7,995 nucleotides of DNA. It comes from Clostridia bacterium. Its GTDB lineage: Bacteria > Bacillota_A > Clostridia > Christensenellales > Borkfalkiaceae. Location: assembly GCA_017456945.1 (NCBI GenBank), contig JAFTIK010000065.1, positions 1 through 7,995 of the forward strand, in the 5' to 3' direction. Made by a program: the position numbers and the translations under genes. This document shows positions 7,453-7,995 of this stretch, one piece after another. Under the pieces are notes generated by a model. It searched no databases. It was not told where the DNA came from and was given only the letters and a program-made list of their open reading frames with translations. Each line of letters opens with the position of its first letter. Positions within the stretch are counted from its first letter, which is position 1.

Positions 7453-7995
7453 AAATAAGTGCAAACACGTAGAACGCCATTGCGATAAAACAAGCGGCTA
7501 TCATTGCGATAGGAAAGCCTTTTAAGTGTTTGTTTATGGGAAGGCGGGCAATCTTTTCTCTCATACCACTCATTATAACGATTGAAAGCGTAAAGCCAAC
7601 GCCTGCAAACAAACCGTATAAAACTGCAAAGCCTATATTCATAGCGCTAGCTGAAATTCCTATCAAAGAAGCCATTTGACCTGCGTCGATAACAAGTTCA
7701 GCAACGCCTAAAACCGCGCAGTTGGTAGTGATAAGGGGTAGATAAATACCCATAGCGTTGTAAAGGGTGGGCGAGAATTTTTTAAGCGCCATTTCAATCA
7801 TTTGCACGATAGATGCAATAATGAAAATGAACACGATAATTTCCATATACTCAATACCAAGCGGAACGAGAATATAAGTATAAATGGGGTAGGTAATAAG
7901 GCAAGTTAAAGTCATAACGAAGGTAACGGCAAGCCCCATACCAAACGCGCTCTTAAAGTCTTTGGAAACGCCAAGGAAAGGGCATATTCCCAAGA
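7451..7995 (-). CDS. rnfA: Rnf electron transport complex, membrane subunit RnfA (N-terminus outside window)
   Basis: RnfA is an integral membrane subunit of Rnf; with RnfE it forms the symmetric core thought to hold an intramembrane [2Fe-2S] cluster and to move electrons across the membrane, by analogy with NqrD/NqrE. The reading frame is open at the right edge. The first full codon (7993-7991) is TTG read as leucine inside the conserved FLGICPFLGVSK segment, so it is not a start; roughly 20-25 residues with the first helix are missing. Within the 180 visible residues, C4 (GICPF) and C92 (TTNCAVLG) are the two conserved cysteines expected to ligate the cluster. Several hydrophobic helices are evident, and the protein ends FYVFALI at TAG 7453-7451. 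rnfE, rnfG, rnfD and rnfC are expected further right. Confidence 0.96.
   Translation of the reverse strand, partial: LGICPFLGVSKDFKSAFGMGLAVTFVMTLTCLITYPIYTYILVPLGIEYMEIIVFIFIIASIVQMIEMALKKFSPTLYNAMGIYLPLITTNCAVLGVAELVIDAGQMASLIGISASAMNIGFAVLYGLFAGVGFTLSIVIMSGMREKIARLPINKHLKGFPIAMIAACFIAMAFYVFALI

Noticed and set aside
7991..7993. TTG at the right edge as the start codon of rnfA
   Set aside because: It encodes an internal leucine of the conserved FLGICPFLG segment; the frame remains open to the edge, so the true start lies outside the window.

Overview
The window looks like an ordinary core-genome segment of an anaerobic, Gram-positive-type bacterium, most likely an uncultured member of the Clostridia (Bacillota). 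The pointers are strong AGGAG-type ribosome binding sites, tight co-directional packing with start/stop overlaps, a clostridial-style RnfB with a long array of ferredoxin motifs, a HisRS with a cysteine-rich insertion, and an ammonia-dependent asparagine synthetase (AsnA). The taxonomic call is inference; there is no rRNA or other decisive marker in view.

Layout, left to right. Bases 1-6565 hold one apparent plus-strand operon: hslV (only the last 17 codons), hslU, hisS, a small RseC-like membrane protein, glyA, asnA, tcdA and yfcE. Junctions are 11 bp, 10 bp, a 1-base overlap, 24 bp, 3 bp, a 1-base overlap and a 4-base overlap. No terminator is visible inside this run, and its promoter must lie to the left of the window. 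A strong inverted repeat with U-tracts on both sides (about 6580-6608) ends it and equally suits the genes arriving from the other side. From 6623 to the right edge two minus-strand genes, rnfB and rnfA (N-terminus cut off), form the tail of an rnf operon in the clostridial order (...A-B), with the other subunits expected beyond base 7995.

Functions. The plus-strand operon mixes protein quality control (HslVU), translation supply (histidyl-tRNA synthetase; serine/glycine and one-carbon units from GlyA; asparagine from AsnA), tRNA modification (TcdA, acting on t6A37) and a small metallophosphodiesterase (YfcE). The minus strand encodes part of the Rnf ferredoxin:NAD+ oxidoreductase, an ion pump. 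The RseC-like protein carries a CxxCxxC motif and two membrane helices; its family is tied to Rnf/Rsx in proteobacteria, so its presence about 3.6 kb from rnfAB is the most interesting gene-level observation.

I find no mobile element, CRISPR array, RNA gene or evident new defence system. At word level the window is strikingly poor in GATC, AGCT and CATG. No stretch over 300 bases lacks a gene; the longest gap is the 57 bases holding the terminator.
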